A DNA stretch of 64,000 nucleotides from Haliclona indistincta. Its lineage: Eukaryota; Porifera; Demospongiae; Haplosclerida; Chalinidae. The first letter of the stretch is position 1; each line of letters begins with the position of its first letter. The translations under genes were made by a program, and so were the position numbers. Below the pieces are notes generated by a model that was not told the origin of the DNA, ran no database searches, and saw only the letters and a list, made by a program, of their open reading frames with translations. Location of the stretch: the NCBI GenBank assembly GCA_964017065.1, contig OZ024787.1, forward strand, positions 4,389,569 to 4,453,568, in the 5' to 3' direction. Shown here piece by piece: positions 24,903-35,327 of this stretch.

Positions 24903-27900
24903 AGTGAGTCAGTGAGTCAGTGAGTCAGTGGGTGAGTGAGTGAGTGGAAGATACAAAGGCATTACTCACGTTTCCTGTAGTTCTGCTCCAGTTCTCTCAT
25001 CGATCAGTGAGCCGTGTTTCTGTAGATCGATATCAAGTACCTCACGAAATGATTGCCTGCAGATTGAGGATACATTTGTAATAGATATAATTATGAGACA
25101 AAGAAAAGAGAGAGGGAGAGAGGAGAAGGAGGATGGGAGAGAGGGAGGAAGTTACCTAATGTCACCAATCCAGAACATCAGTCGAATAATGTCACGAGCG
25201 TTCAAGTCTTGTTGCACCAGTTGACTAATCTGTAGATTATGAAAATTAACAACAAAATAATGCGTAACAAATTTATCACACACACTACCCCACATTATTA
25301 CAGTGCTGAGCAAGTACTGCTGTGAGCGCTTCCTTAGAGCTTTTGCTGTGTGAGTTGTCTGCTCACCACTTTCTTGAGTTTGGTACAGTAGGAGAACACG
25401 TAGTAGTCGAGCATGCTGTCATAACCAGGAGGAAAGCTAGGTGGGAAGTGCGAGGTGCCATGTTCCTTTATGATCTTGAGATCTGTATAACATAACCCAG
25501 TGATCTTCTGCAGGTATTCTTCGAGCCACTCCTGTGACTCAACTCTATCCTGGGGCTGGTGCTCTTCAAACCTGAGAGAGATAGAGAGATGATGTCCCAC
25601 AGTGTACGTCACTGGGCGCACTATGCACTTACTCACTCACTCACTCACTCACTCACTCACTCACTCACCCACCCACTCACTCACTCACCCACTCACTCAC
25701 TCACTCACTCACTCACTCACCCACCCACTCACTCACTCACTCACTCACCCACTCACCCACCCACTCACTCACTCACTCACTCACTCACTCACCCACTCAC
25801 TCACTCACTCACTCACTCCCTCACTCACCCACCCACTGACTCACTTGTTGTCTATAGCTGTATTGAGTATCTCTACACATTTCTCCATCCAACATTTTGG
25901 TCGACCTGGAATCTGTGATATTGGCACGTTTCTGTCATCCAGTCTGTCCTTGATAGCCTTATCAGCTCTGCATGAGAAATGCACAAGAGATGAAGCGCAA
26001 AGTCATGCAGTACTATCATGCCCACGCACACTAATTACCTGTCTACCTCAAGTGAGATTGGCAACCAGGCTCCCTCTCGAAACAAACCATAAAATAAGCG
26101 AGAGGGGTGGAGCCTGGGACGAGGCTAATGATAATCCAGTTGGGAACACTGTTTCTACAAAAGACTCTCTATTGGTTGACTTTTTTATTCATCATTATCA
26201 AAATAATTGCAAATGAGGTGTTATGTACATGTACATGTATCTGACGTACTTTTCCTCTCTCCATATGATTCTCATTGCCGTGACAACACGAGAAGGGTCC
26301 TCATTCAGACTAGTGATGATGTCAGTCATAGTGACCCACAGCTGCTGACCAAGAGAAGCCTAGGGAAGGAGTGAGGAGAGAGAGAGAGAGAGGAAATGAC
26401 AGAATGAAATAAAAAAACACCAGCAATAACACAAGTAACATAACACACTTTTAATGACACACAAAGGACTTACTGATAAACCATTGAGTGGTTCGAAGTA
26501 TCTGTGCAGAGCCTGTGATGAAGAAGAATGAGGATAATATTGGTAGTACAAATGCAAGCTGCTGTGGTCCAACAGAAGCTTAGCATAATTCAAAAGCGAG
26601 AGTAAGAATCATTGCTAGATGACTCACGGTGTTCTTGTCAACAAATCGTTCATTGCTCTGATAAAGCTGCACGAGCAACTCATTCCTGGTCTGCTCCAGT
26701 TCAGACAAACTATGAGAGAGAGACACTTTAGCAAATCTAACTTAGCTGGCATCAATGTGGTAGACTATTCTGAAGCTGTTGTGCTTTTTACATTAACCCA
26801 TTATCCACTCACTATTGATGAGCCCGGAGGAGATCTCCCTGGTTGATCAGTTGGCGAGTCTCCTCTATCACATCAGGTAGCCCGAATATGTTGTTGATGT
26901 GAACACTGGTAGTACGGAGCTGAAGGAGAAGAAATAGCACACACATGAAAATTGTAAAGTGACAACTTCATGTTTCAGAGGCATAGCAGGAGCGTGCTGC
27001 GAATTTACAAACCCTTTGGTTCTACCAGTACCCAGGATTGGAATCAGGCTTTTGTGAGCGTGTGGAACAATACATTTTTGTGTACAGACTCAGTGTGCTG
27101 TGCTAGTCTTGTTTTTCCTTTTGTCGCTACTTTTGTAAGCGAAAAAATCACAATAGTCCACAGCTTCTAGCGCACTCCTTGCAATAAACACAAGTGAAAA
27201 CAGTGATTTTTGTGCTGGTCTACTGCTTTGTAAAGTTGAACCAGCATTATAACTGGTCAGACCTTTGTTATTGTAACTATCTTAGTCTCTCATACCATTC
27301 ACTACTGTTTAGCATAATGAATATGCTACATACCTTGAAATATGCTGACTTTATTTTAGTAATTTTATTATGGTTTATGCAGACTTTATTATTGGTGTAT
27401 CATAATTCATAAACACAGTAAGTGACATACTTGTTGGAATCTTCTGTTGACTTCTTTGATGGGAGCAATGACATCTGAGAGCTCCTCACACTGATGGTAG
27501 ACTTCCTCCACCTGATGCATACTGAAATGAATACAATAAGAGAGAGGGTAGGTGGGTGAGTGAGTGAGTAAGTACCTTCCTTTGACCTCCTTGACAACAT
27601 CTGACGCACTAGACAAGAAAATGAAACATGAACTGATGCATTGTGAGTCGGTATGGTAACTATGCAGTGTCCCACCCATCTATATGGGAATTGCTCGAGA
27701 TGAGGAACAGTTAGTCACAGGTGCCCGGTCATTATTAACTTTCTCTAGGCGGCGTTGTTGATATGGAGCAGATTTCCGATATTCACAACCACATAGTGAT
27801 ATTCACAAGTACTGACCGCCTAATGAATATTAATAATGACTGAGCATCCTTAAGACCCATCGTCCAATCACTTGACAATAGCACTTGTGCTAGTAGGTTC

Positions 27901-28352
27901 TTGCCTTGTTACTCATGTTGTTAAAAAAAATCTACCTAAGTCTTCATTGTACCACTGGGTACAGCTACTTGGTAGTGTGTATTGCATGAGTGTGAAGAAG
28001 CATCACTTTGACTAACAGTTTCATTCGATCCAGACCATTCTCAACCCCGTCCAGCTGGGTCTGTACAGCGCTCCTCAACTGAGACTCCACAGTCGCCTAA
28101 ATGATAAGAGAGAGAGATGAGTTGGTCAAAGTACTCACACACAAGTCACCTTCTTTCTTGCTATCTTCATTCTAATGTGGTCGAGATTGTCCAGGTGTTC
28201 AGGCTTCTAGAAGAGAAAGTTTAAGATCAGGAGAGCACAGACCCTTTTTAATATAGACTTACCGTCAGCATTTCAGCTACTAGCCTTCCCGCTGACTCAT
28301 GACAAGCCGCTAGAGCAGCCTGATCTTGCTCGTTAGTCGCGTTAGTCGCCAT
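21681..28352 (-). CDS. EXOC3: Exocyst complex component 3 (Sec6), tandem copy C, intact
   Basis: It has the same 26-exon structure as copy A, and no frame-breaking change was found in any exon checked. The start at 28350-28352 is followed by a 9-base duplication that repeats ATN (MATNATNEQDQ). The third exon carries two extra codons, giving about 801 residues. The C-terminal exon (about 21681-21809) again ends NPYSLF. Amino-acid differences from copy A are conservative, for example QKITGLCYTDLKIIKEHG against QKIAGFCFTDLRTIKEHG. Its 5' flank differs from those of copies A and B and faces NUDT1, so it may be the copy with the original promoter. It encodes the same exocyst tethering subunit. Confidence 0.9.
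24786..24945. repeat. (TG)n plus (GTCA)n microsatellite
   Basis: About 90 bp of TG dinucleotides are flanked by GAGT and GTCA units in an EXOC3 copy C intron. It occupies the place of the (GAGT)n in copy A. Confidence 0.92.
25625..25848. repeat. Expanded (CACT)n/(CACC)n array at an EXOC3 donor
   Basis: It is homologous to 4800-4931 but about 90 bp longer. On the coding strand the array starts at the donor of the GRPK exon and consists of GTGAGT-like units. The THSLTHSLTHPP frames here are artefacts. Confidence 0.92.
27718..27852. mobile_element. MITE in an EXOC3 copy C intron
   Basis: GTGCCCGGTCATTATTAA and AGGCGGC on the left are mirrored by GACCGCCTAATGAATATTAA and TAATGACTGAGCATCC on the right. 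Copies A and B lack it. Confidence 0.65.
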
Positions 28353-28499
28353 CTGCCTGCTGCGCCCATGCACGAATGATAACTTAGGTGTGGCTAGTTA
28401 AGTCTTATTACGTAACAGCTTGTATAATAACCAGTAAATAAATCAGTGCGCGCCCACGTGCATCCAAGGGGTAGGGTTACTAATCTTGCAGTGATCGCG

Positions 28500-29432
28500 A
28501 TGTCTCGTCCTCCCAATAAGCTGTACACACTGGTCTTCATCATCGACGACAACAGAGTACTGCTGGGGTACAAGAAACGCGGGTTCGCTAAGGATTGGTG
28601 GAACGGTTTTGGCGGGAAAGTGCACCCAGGAGAGTCAGTTGAAGACGGCGCCAAGAGGTTGTTACATAATGATAGTTACATAATGGCTACTTGGGTTACA
28701 AAAACACACCACAGAGAGCTCATGGAGGAGAGCAGTTTGACAGCCAATGCCTTGGATAAAGTGGGAGAGTTGATTTTCGAATTCAAAGGCGATGATCAGC
28801 TGTTAGAGGTTCATGTGTTTCGCTCATTCGATTATTCCGGAACACCAACTGAGAGTGAAGGTATGCACCCAATACGATACCTAGTGCACAACGTTTAAGG
28901 GATCAGTGACCTACATGTAAACCATATAGTATCGTCACCTTCATGCACTAAGGTGTTAAGTCCTCTCACATTACCTTCATAATATCGCGTTCACACTACG
29001 CGCTAGAACGGAACTGAACCGGGCCGGCCCGGTTGCAAATCTCTGACAGTATGAACGCAACTAAACTGAGCTACAACTGAACTGAACTGCACCATCGCAG
29101 CACACCAACCATAGGTGGGCCGCTTCCAGCACGGTTCGGTTGTGTCGGAACTTTGATCATAAAGTGCGGGCACGGTTCGGTCCGGTTCCAACGTGCAGTG
29201 TGAACAGGGTATTAGTCTGATAGTTCATGTGTGTTGAACAGCGATGAATCTGTGTTCTCTAGAGATGCGTCCACAGTGGTTCAACCATAATGAGATACCG
29301 TTTGACAACATGTGGCCGGATGACAAGCTATGGTACCCTCTCATGCTGACTGGCTGCTACTTCGACGGTTACTTCTTCTTTGAAGGAATGGAAAAACTTC
29401 TAGATCACAAGATTACTGTGAAGCAATACTAA
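28500..29432 (+). CDS. NUDT1: 7,8-dihydro-8-oxoguanine triphosphatase (MTH1), Nudix hydrolase
   Basis: Exons 28500-28657, 28715-28860 and 29263-29432 give 157 residues, against 156 for human MTH1. Family matches are KLYTLVFIIDDNRVLLGYKK near the start, WNGFGGKVHPGESVEDGAKR plus ELMEES (Nudix box G-x5-E-x7-R-E-x2-E-E) and NMWPDDKLWYPL near the end. MTH1 hydrolyses oxidised purine dNTPs to monophosphates, keeping 8-oxo-dGTP out of DNA. Intron 1 (57 nt) cuts the Nudix box between R and E. Because it has no stop and is a multiple of three, a read-through ORF exists. The ATG follows the divergent EXOC3 copy C start by about 150 bp. Intron 2 holds a MITE. Confidence 0.92.
28980..29213. mobile_element. 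MITE within NUDT1 intron 2
   Basis: TAATATCGCGTTCACACT at the left and AGTGTGAACAGGGTATTA at the right are inverted copies. The interior carries further inverted GAACGGAAC/CGGTTCCAAC pairs. The GTTCACACTG type of end is common among MITEs. Confidence 0.65.
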
Positions 29433-29863
29433 ATCCATTATAATTTACTTCAGTAGCCCATCAATCATGATATCCACATGTAGTGCACTTTATACTCATT
29501 TTATCATAACATTTTTTCATCAGCTACTGGTAACCATAACCTTACCCGTACATCAATGGTGCTTTAAAATGTGTGTTTATTATTATCGACAATAATGGTG
29601 CTTACAAACTGGAACAGCTACTAATAATCTGGTTTATTATCACATATTCAAGAGGTGACAAGGTATTTGAACTTTTGTCAGGTCATGGTGCTCGGCCATC
29701 CCCTGGGTCCATTCCACCTCCTCCAATCCTGACAGTGATCACACTATGTGATGAGAGTGAAGTATTTTGCATTGTTATAACAAGTCAACTTACCGGCTAT
29801 AGAGTGTCAATTCAATTGGTTTGCATGGAAGGATAAAGAGAAGAGGCAGTGAATATTTGTTAG
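29433..29863. other. Convergent 3' intergenic of NUDT1 and the RING gene
   Basis: It is AT-rich, with no conserved frame or structured element seen. Confidence 0.5.
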
Positions 29864-30724
29864 TTATGTGGTTAGATCTACCTTGGAATGGGAGTGTCTC
29901 CTAGCGCTTGGTCGTCTCCCAGAGAGAAACTTGCCCTCGCAGGTGAAGCAGGAAATTGGTATCGTTGCGATGGAGATGTTTCGGGAGTATCTGTGCACCC
30001 CCATGGCGCTGCCCACACGAGATCCTATGGACTGCATCAATATTGGGCCGGCGCTCTGGGTCCTCTTGCGCTCAAAGTAGTCCACTTTCTGTTGGTTATA
30101 GTGATCACGGACTAGCTTCCTCTCTGCCTGTTCTGTGAGGTGTTTGTCTTGCACCAAGTCTGCGTGGTGATCGCGCAGCTCCTGGGAGAGTTTTCGAGCG
30201 CTCAGGACCCTCCGGCGTTTCAGCTGTTGCTCATAGCATCGCTTGACTGCCTGGTGGGCCGACATGTCGCGATGGACAATGCAAGCACGGCAAACCTCGC
30301 AGCGAACGAGTCGATAGTCACACAGGAGAAGATGGTCATCCAACTGATTTACAGGCAAGCGATAATTACAGCCTTTATTCACACAATTAATGACTCGATG
30401 TTGACATTCTTTGGTCTTGTGAGCTGGTAGGTGCTTGACTAGAAGAACCTTCTTGCAACCCAGAGGGCAAAGCACGGATAGAGAATTGATCTTATCAACC
30501 AGAGCAGTTGGAACGCTTGGTTTCTCGGCTGTATTTCTCACTCTTCTGCCGCATTCTGAACAAATCGCTCTAAAGTTCTTGGTGGTTTTCGCTTTTTCCA
30601 CGCACGACGAGCAGCATATGTGTCCACAGTCACTCTCTGTAGGGTCCTCCAAAAGCTGCTTGCAGATACAGCAGAGCGTGTCCTGCTCGACTGTTCCCTG
30701 GACCAAGCCAACTTCAATGCCCAT
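29864..30724 (-). CDS. RING finger and TRAF-type zinc finger protein, probable E3 ubiquitin ligase
   Basis: A single-exon frame of 286 residues. A C3HC4 RING lies at about residues 18-58 (C18-x2-C21, C33-G-H35, C38, C41, C55-x2-C58). A Cys/His-rich TRAF-type region follows (about 83-165; LCPLGCKKV, H-x3-C, INCVNKGCNY, HLLLCDYRLVRCEVC). The rest is basic and helical (KLSQELRDHHADLV...), ending in an Arg/Ser-rich tail. This domain order resembles small RING-TRAF ligases such as RNF151/RNF41-like proteins, but orthology is not claimed. It likely recruits an E2 through the RING. Its ATG is 80 bp from the divergent PAF-AH P1 start. Long plus-strand ORFs across it are shadows. Confidence 0.8.
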   Translation of the reverse strand: MGIEVGLVQGTVEQDTLCCICKQLLEDPTESDCGHICCSSCVEKAKTTKNFRAICSECGRRVRNTAEKPSVPTALVDKINSLSVLCPLGCKKVLLVKHLPAHKTKECQHRVINCVNKGCNYRLPVNQLDDHLLLCDYRLVRCEVCRACIVHRDMSAHQAVKRCYEQQLKRRRVLSARKLSQELRDHHADLVQDKHLTEQAERKLVRDHYNQQKVDYFERKRTQSAGPILMQSIGSRVGSAMGVHRYSRNISIATIPISCFTCEGKFLSGRRPSARRHSHSKVDLTT

Positions 30725-30804
30725 GTTCGGAGTGCGTGCAGCAAGGAAAGAAGGGTGGGGCTCGTTTGGGGCGGAGCTAAGTTTAGGTAAGTTATTAGTC
30801 CAAA
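30725..30804. promoter_or_regulatory. Short bidirectional promoter region
   Basis: Only 80 bp separate the RING gene ATG (minus) and the PAF-AH P1 ATG (plus). It contains GTGGGGCTCG and GGGGCGGAGC, GC-box-like motifs. Other PAF-AH copies carry GGGCGGGGCTAATTTAAAC at the same distance from ATG, so the GC-box is conserved in the gene family. No TATA box is evident. Confidence 0.55.
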
Positions 30805-32538
30805 ATGGCGTTCTTCCTAGTAGTATTCACTGTCCTGTTTGTGGCGGTTCTCTACTTCGTGTGCAGCAGGAAGAAACCGGTGAATAAAATGGAGCCCTGG
30901 AAGAGTAGCGGATGGTTGAAGGGCGAGGGTATACCTGCTCCTAGAGGCCGCCACGAGGTGGGCTGTGTGGATTTGATGCACAGACTGGAGGGAGACAGTG
31001 ATGGTCTGCTGGTACGACTCTTCTATCCCACTGATCCTGGACTGGCTGAACAGTACCCGTACGCTAAAATATCTCCACACCCTCGCTACTATTTGGCTAC
31101 AGTTGATGATGTATTTGAATTCATTCGAATACCATCCTGTCTCCGCACCCTTCTTTCATTTCTAGTGAAGCCTTTAATAAGTCAGTGACATAATAAAATG
31201 TTATACTGAAAAAAGCCTTGCTATTTCTTGATACAGATATCTGTGGACCTGTGTTATATGGAGCTCCTTTGATATCAGTAAACTCCACCTATCCCGTAGT
31301 GGTGGTATCACATGGTATGGGGGGTATGAGGACGGCACACACAGCTCTCTGCAGTGAGCTGGCGTCACATGGCTTTGTACTGGCTTGTGTGGAGCACAGA
31401 GACCGCTCAGCATGTACCACTGTGAGGAAGATACCCAAACCAGGAGCACCTGGTGAGTATGAGGACGAGTGGATCAGCTTTATACCTTTCGAGGGAAAAT
31501 GGCTGAAAGACTCGACTCAAGTTAACTTTCGGAACAAACAAGTTAGAATGATAGATGGTAGTACGCCAGCATCTTCTCGTTTTTTTTAAGTAGGTAAAAC
31601 AGAGAGCTAGTGAGGTTGGTAAAGCTCTGGACTTGTTGCAGCTGCTCAATGAGGGAGGAGAGGTGACCAACATGATGGGAGAGAGGTTTGACTGGGGTCA
31701 GTTCAGAGGACGACTGCAGCTAGACACTGCTGCTGTCATGGGTCACTCATTTGGAGGATCCACCACGATTCAGACACTTTTCACTGACAAGAGATTCAAG
31801 TAAACAGATTTTTAACTGTGAAAGTGGTATGTTTCTTTCCAGGTGTGGTATAGCTCTTGATGCTTGGATGCTACCGATCCTTGATGACATGTTGGATCAA
31901 CCACTTGAACAACCTCTTATGATCAGCAATAGTGAGATTGATTTCCAATGGCCTGCAGCTATCAAGAAAATGATGAAGCTGACAGAAGAACCAAATGATC
32001 AAGGTGAGACAGCATGAACTTTAACTCATGCTGATTTTATGTTCCTCAGGTATATCCAAGTGTCAAATTCTTACTCTAAAGTGAGCAGTGAATTTTGAAT
32101 TGTTATAAGACATTGTCTTGTAATTTCAGGGGTTCCAATCATTTTCACTATCATGATTATGGTTACCTGACGTCTGACACAAGTAAAATTTTTCCGAAAT
32201 CGTACTCAAATTCAAAAGCGAGTCCCGTTGCTTATCACCTTGTGAACGCGGACATGTGCCTTGCATTCTTACGAAGATTTCTACTAAAAGGTACGTCCAG
32301 ACCTGTACTAGGGTCACACTATGTTTTAAGTCTTCTCACATGTAGATCCTGCCTACCAGCAGTGTGTTCCTTGTCTGGATGGAGGGGAAGGAGCATCAGA
32401 GCTTATTCTGTTTGGTACTAACATTGACTGGGAGAATGGACCAGATGAAGGTATGTATAATATGGTACACATAGTATACACACTGCTTTCTCTCTCTTAG
32501 GAGGGCTCTCTCATCTACCAATGATTGCTGGGAAATGA
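30805..32538 (+). CDS. PAF acetylhydrolase-like phospholipase, type A copy P1
   Basis: Eight exons (30805-31180, 31237-31541, 31594-31799, 31843-32003, 32050-32080, 32130-32290, 32346-32450, 32501-32538) give 460 residues. An N-terminal hydrophobic segment (FFLVVFTVLFVAVLYFVC) suggests a signal anchor. The lipase motif GHSFGG carries the nucleophile Ser, CGIALDAWM the Asp and GSNHFH the His, in the order of PLA2G7/PAFAH2. EHRDRSA is also a family motif. The family hydrolyses the sn-2 acyl group of PAF and oxidised phospholipids. The third exon begins VKQRASEVGKALDLL, matching the family after a short intron. It belongs to the PAF-AH/SDR cassette cluster and is divergent from the RING gene. 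Confidence 0.88.
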
Positions 32539-32840
32539 AACATGAATTTTTAATTCGATTCATTGATCTATGCAATAATATTCGATACTCCCTTGTTATA
32601 AAGTAGTTATTAGAAAAATGCACATTGCGTTCATGGGTGTTGAATATTAACTACTGACGTGCACCGCCACCTTGTTTAGCACGTGAATACCATAGCAATG
32701 AGTGTGACGTAATACATCTGAACCTGGGATTGAGTGAACAAAGTGAATCCCTTATTACTTTTGAAACCATGTATACAATGCAGATACAAAAAAAATAAAC
32801 AGTAATTATTTTGAGCAGTGATGTAATACAGCATTTTTCT
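32539..32840. other. Intergenic between P1 and the astacin gene
   Basis: Convergent 3' flanks. AATAAA-like words appear on both strands (for example AAAAAATAAACAG at 32788). No gene was seen. Confidence 0.5.
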
Positions 32841-33960
32841 TCACACACATTTAGTATTTGGTTTAGGTGGAACAAAATAAGGGACTACTATATTATATTC
32901 TGGATGCCTTTTTGGGCTTTTGTAGCACTTGCACACAAAATAGCAAAATACTAATACTACAACTAATAATATTATACACAATACGTACATATTCATGTTA
33001 CTGTAGTGTGTGGGCTGAGGCTGTAAAGAACTGTGCAATTCAGACGTACAATTATAAAGATTATTTACTTGCCGAATGTCTCTCAAGCTAAGTTTAGTTC
33101 TTTGACCAATTTCAGGTCTTCCCTGGTTCTTGAATGCTGTCCAATTGTTCACTTTTATGGTTGAACGACTCCCAAACATTGTTAATGGGTAGTGCATGAT
33201 GGACTCGTAGTCATATGGTACGTTAAAAGAATTTACTTCAGTGGCTTTAAGTTTCATAAATTGGTCTTTAAGGTTATCCGGAATGTTGTCGTAAAGAATA
33301 TCAACATAAGAGTCTCGATCAGGTCGAGACTGCTCATGCCAGAAGCCAATAGCGTGACCAATCTCATGCAATATTATGCCATGTTGAGCACAACTTGGAT
33401 TTTCAAGGTTTATGAGTCGTTCCCCTCCTTTCATTCCAATCCCATCACTATAACATCCTTTATCTCCACTAGAAAAACTTATGTAGTTTTCTGTGCTTTC
33501 TCCTTTCTCAAAAAACTTCAAACAGGTATGAGTTTCATATTCATCTATAGCACTTCGAACTTTACTGATCAAGTCTTTTGATAAGCTAGAATCGAATCTG
33601 TAGTACACTTCTCCATTTGGCCACAATAATTTCTGATCTCTTGCAGCAGCTCGCTTTCGTCGCCTATCTTGAGTAGTTGGAAACAAATCAAATTGACGAC
33701 CAGTTTTTAACTGATAGTCAGTGATATTGTAGTAGTGGTAAATCATTTTCCTAGAAATCAAAATATCTCCTTCAAACAAATTTAACTCATTTTGGTCATT
33801 GTGAGTGGTAAGAACATTGGGCAACCTTACACAGACAGCTGTGTGCTTGGTGATTGCTCCAAACAATATCAGCACCACAATACCTGCACATCATGCAAGA
33901 GAGTGTCAAATTATAACTCATCTCTATTATTGCACCTTTCAGTATCAGGCTGTGACGCAT
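32841..33960 (-). CDS. Membrane-anchored astacin metalloprotease (M12A)
   Basis: Two exons, 33936-33960 and 32841-33883, are separated by a 52-nt intron. They give 355 residues starting MRHSLILKGIVVLILFGA, a clear signal peptide. The pro-region ends in a furin-like RRRKR. The zinc-binding helix is HEIGHAIGFWHEQSRPDR and the Met-turn SIMHYP, with the family Tyr in the usual place. Cys residues of the astacin fold are present (HTCLKF, GCYSD, NPSCAQ, YNCTSE). After the catalytic domain a membrane segment (LCIILLVVVLVFCYFV) and a short basic tail follow; many astacins instead carry CUB or EGF domains. It lies on the opposite strand inside the PAF-AH/SDR cluster and looks like a later arrival. Confidence 0.88.
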
Positions 33961-34090
33961 TCTATGCTGAGGACGGCAGTAAAAATTTTAAAAAGCGACA
34001 ACTCAAGAAGGCGATTCCTAGATACTATGATTATCTATGAGTTTATTCATGATCTTGCATATGAGCGATGACATCATTCGATTTAAAAAT

Positions 34091-34525
34091 ATGGCTACCA
34101 GCAGTGATCCTCCTTTCGTGCTCCTCAGGCTATACACATTGCCAGCCACATATTCAAGAAGCTACTCTTACGAGGATTCGTGCGTGTTCAAGGATAACTT
34201 ACGCAGAGTCTTAGAAAGAGGCAGTGAAAAGCTGCAGCTAAGTGTCACCTATGGTATCACGTTGCCTCGCCAGTTGATGTTCCTCGTACGTGCTGTTTCG
34301 TCCATAGATATTATATTACCCTAGCTCAGGCAAAGGGAGGGTATTGTTGAGCTAGGGTAATCTAATATCTATGGACGAGGGAGCTATAAATGTGCTGACT
34401 GCTTGGGCACAGTGAAGTGAGTGGTGCTCACCAGCTCTTTCTCTATAGGCATGCATGGAGGCATGGGACAAGAATACACAGAGGAGGACTGGTCACCAGA
34501 GGACCAATGTCTTCCTTATGAAAGG
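34091..34525 (+). pseudogene. Decayed SDR (dihydroflavonol-reductase-like) remnant
   Basis: It starts with the same ATGGCTACCAGCAGTGATCC as SDR1 and SDR2 but has lost the Rossmann TGASGY codons and many internal blocks. It has frameshifts and a foldback insertion. The last recognisable part is GDWS-like coding up to CCTTATGAAA (the YEKSK region). The sequence then switches to the PAF-AH 5' flank type (GGTGGTCTCGTTTGGGCCGG). It is non-functional as an SDR. Confidence 0.85.
34300..34376. repeat. Short foldback insertion in the SDR remnant
   Basis: GTCCATAGATATTATATTAC and GTAATCTAATATCTATGGAC form the arms, with CCCTAGCTCA/TGAGCTAGGG inside and a short loop. It is absent from SDR1 and SDR2. 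Confidence 0.85.
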
Positions 34526-34575
34526 CGAAGGGTGGTCTCGTTTGGGCCGGAGCTAGATAAGTTCAGGTACCAAAA

Positions 34576-35268
34576 ATGGGTATAGCTCTTGATGCTTGGA
34601 TGCTACCGATTCTTGATGACATGTTGGATCAACCACTTGAACAACCTCTTATGATCAGCAATAGTGAGATTGATTTCCAATGGCCGGCAGCTATCAAGAA
34701 AATGATGAAGCTGACAAAAGAACCAAATGATCATGGTGAGACAGCATGAACTATAACTCATGCTGATTTTATGTCCCTCAGGTATATCCAAGTGTCAAAT
34801 TCATACTCTAAAGTGAGCAGTGAATTTTTGAATTGTTATAAGACATTGTCTTGTAATTTCAGGGGTTCCAATCATTTTCACTATCATGATGATGGTTACC
34901 TGACGTCTGACACAAGTAAAATTTTTCCAAAATCGTACTCAAATTCAAAAGCGAGTCCCGTTGCTTATCACCTTGTGAACGCGGACATGTGCCTTGCATT
35001 CTTACGAAGATTTCTTCTAAAAGGTACGTCCAGATCTGTACTAGGGTCACACTATGTTTAAGTCCTCTCACATGTAGACCCCGCCTACCAGCAGCGTGTT
35101 CCTAGTCTGGATGGAGGGGAAGGAGCGTCGGAGCTTATTCTGTTTGGTACTAACATTGACTGGGAGAATGGACCAGATGAAGGTATGTATAATATGGTGC
35201 ATGTAGCATATACACATTTTGTTTTCTCTCTCTTAGGAGGGCTCTCTGATCTACTGGATGAAACATGA
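34576..35268 (+). pseudogene. PAF-AH P2: start codon fused to exon 4, no nucleophile
   Basis: A PAF-AH type 5' flank leads to ATGG, which continues directly with the exon 4 codons (MGIALDAWMLPILDD). Exons 1-3 are deleted, including GHSFGG. Exons 4-8 (34576-34735, then from 34782 onward to 35268) keep splice sites and frame, ending GLSDLLDET. The product would be about 150 residues with the Asp and His but no Ser. It is probably dead as an enzyme, yet it is a complete in-frame transcription unit. Confidence 0.8.
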
Positions 35269-35327
35269 ATTTTTAATTCGATTCATTGATTTATGCAATA
35301 AAATTCCAGGGCGGGGCTAATTTAAAC

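Noticed and set aside
24786..24945. (TG)n array considered as a Z-DNA-type regulatory element
   Set aside because: Copies A and B carry other simple repeats or nothing at the same place, so no conserved role is supported.
25559..26216. ORFs of up to 204 residues with THSLTHSLTHP repeats
   Set aside because: They arise from the (CACT)n array at an EXOC3 donor; the repeat lengths differ between copies and no splice support exists.
28446..28499. Upstream non-ATG extension of NUDT1 (MRAHVHPRG...)
   Set aside because: It begins at GTG, not ATG; the ATG at 28500 gives a protein matching the length of MTH1.
29868..30887. Plus-strand ORFs of 60-150 residues opposite the RING gene
   Set aside because: The minus frame has a clear RING and TRAF-type zinc fingers; the plus frames have no features.
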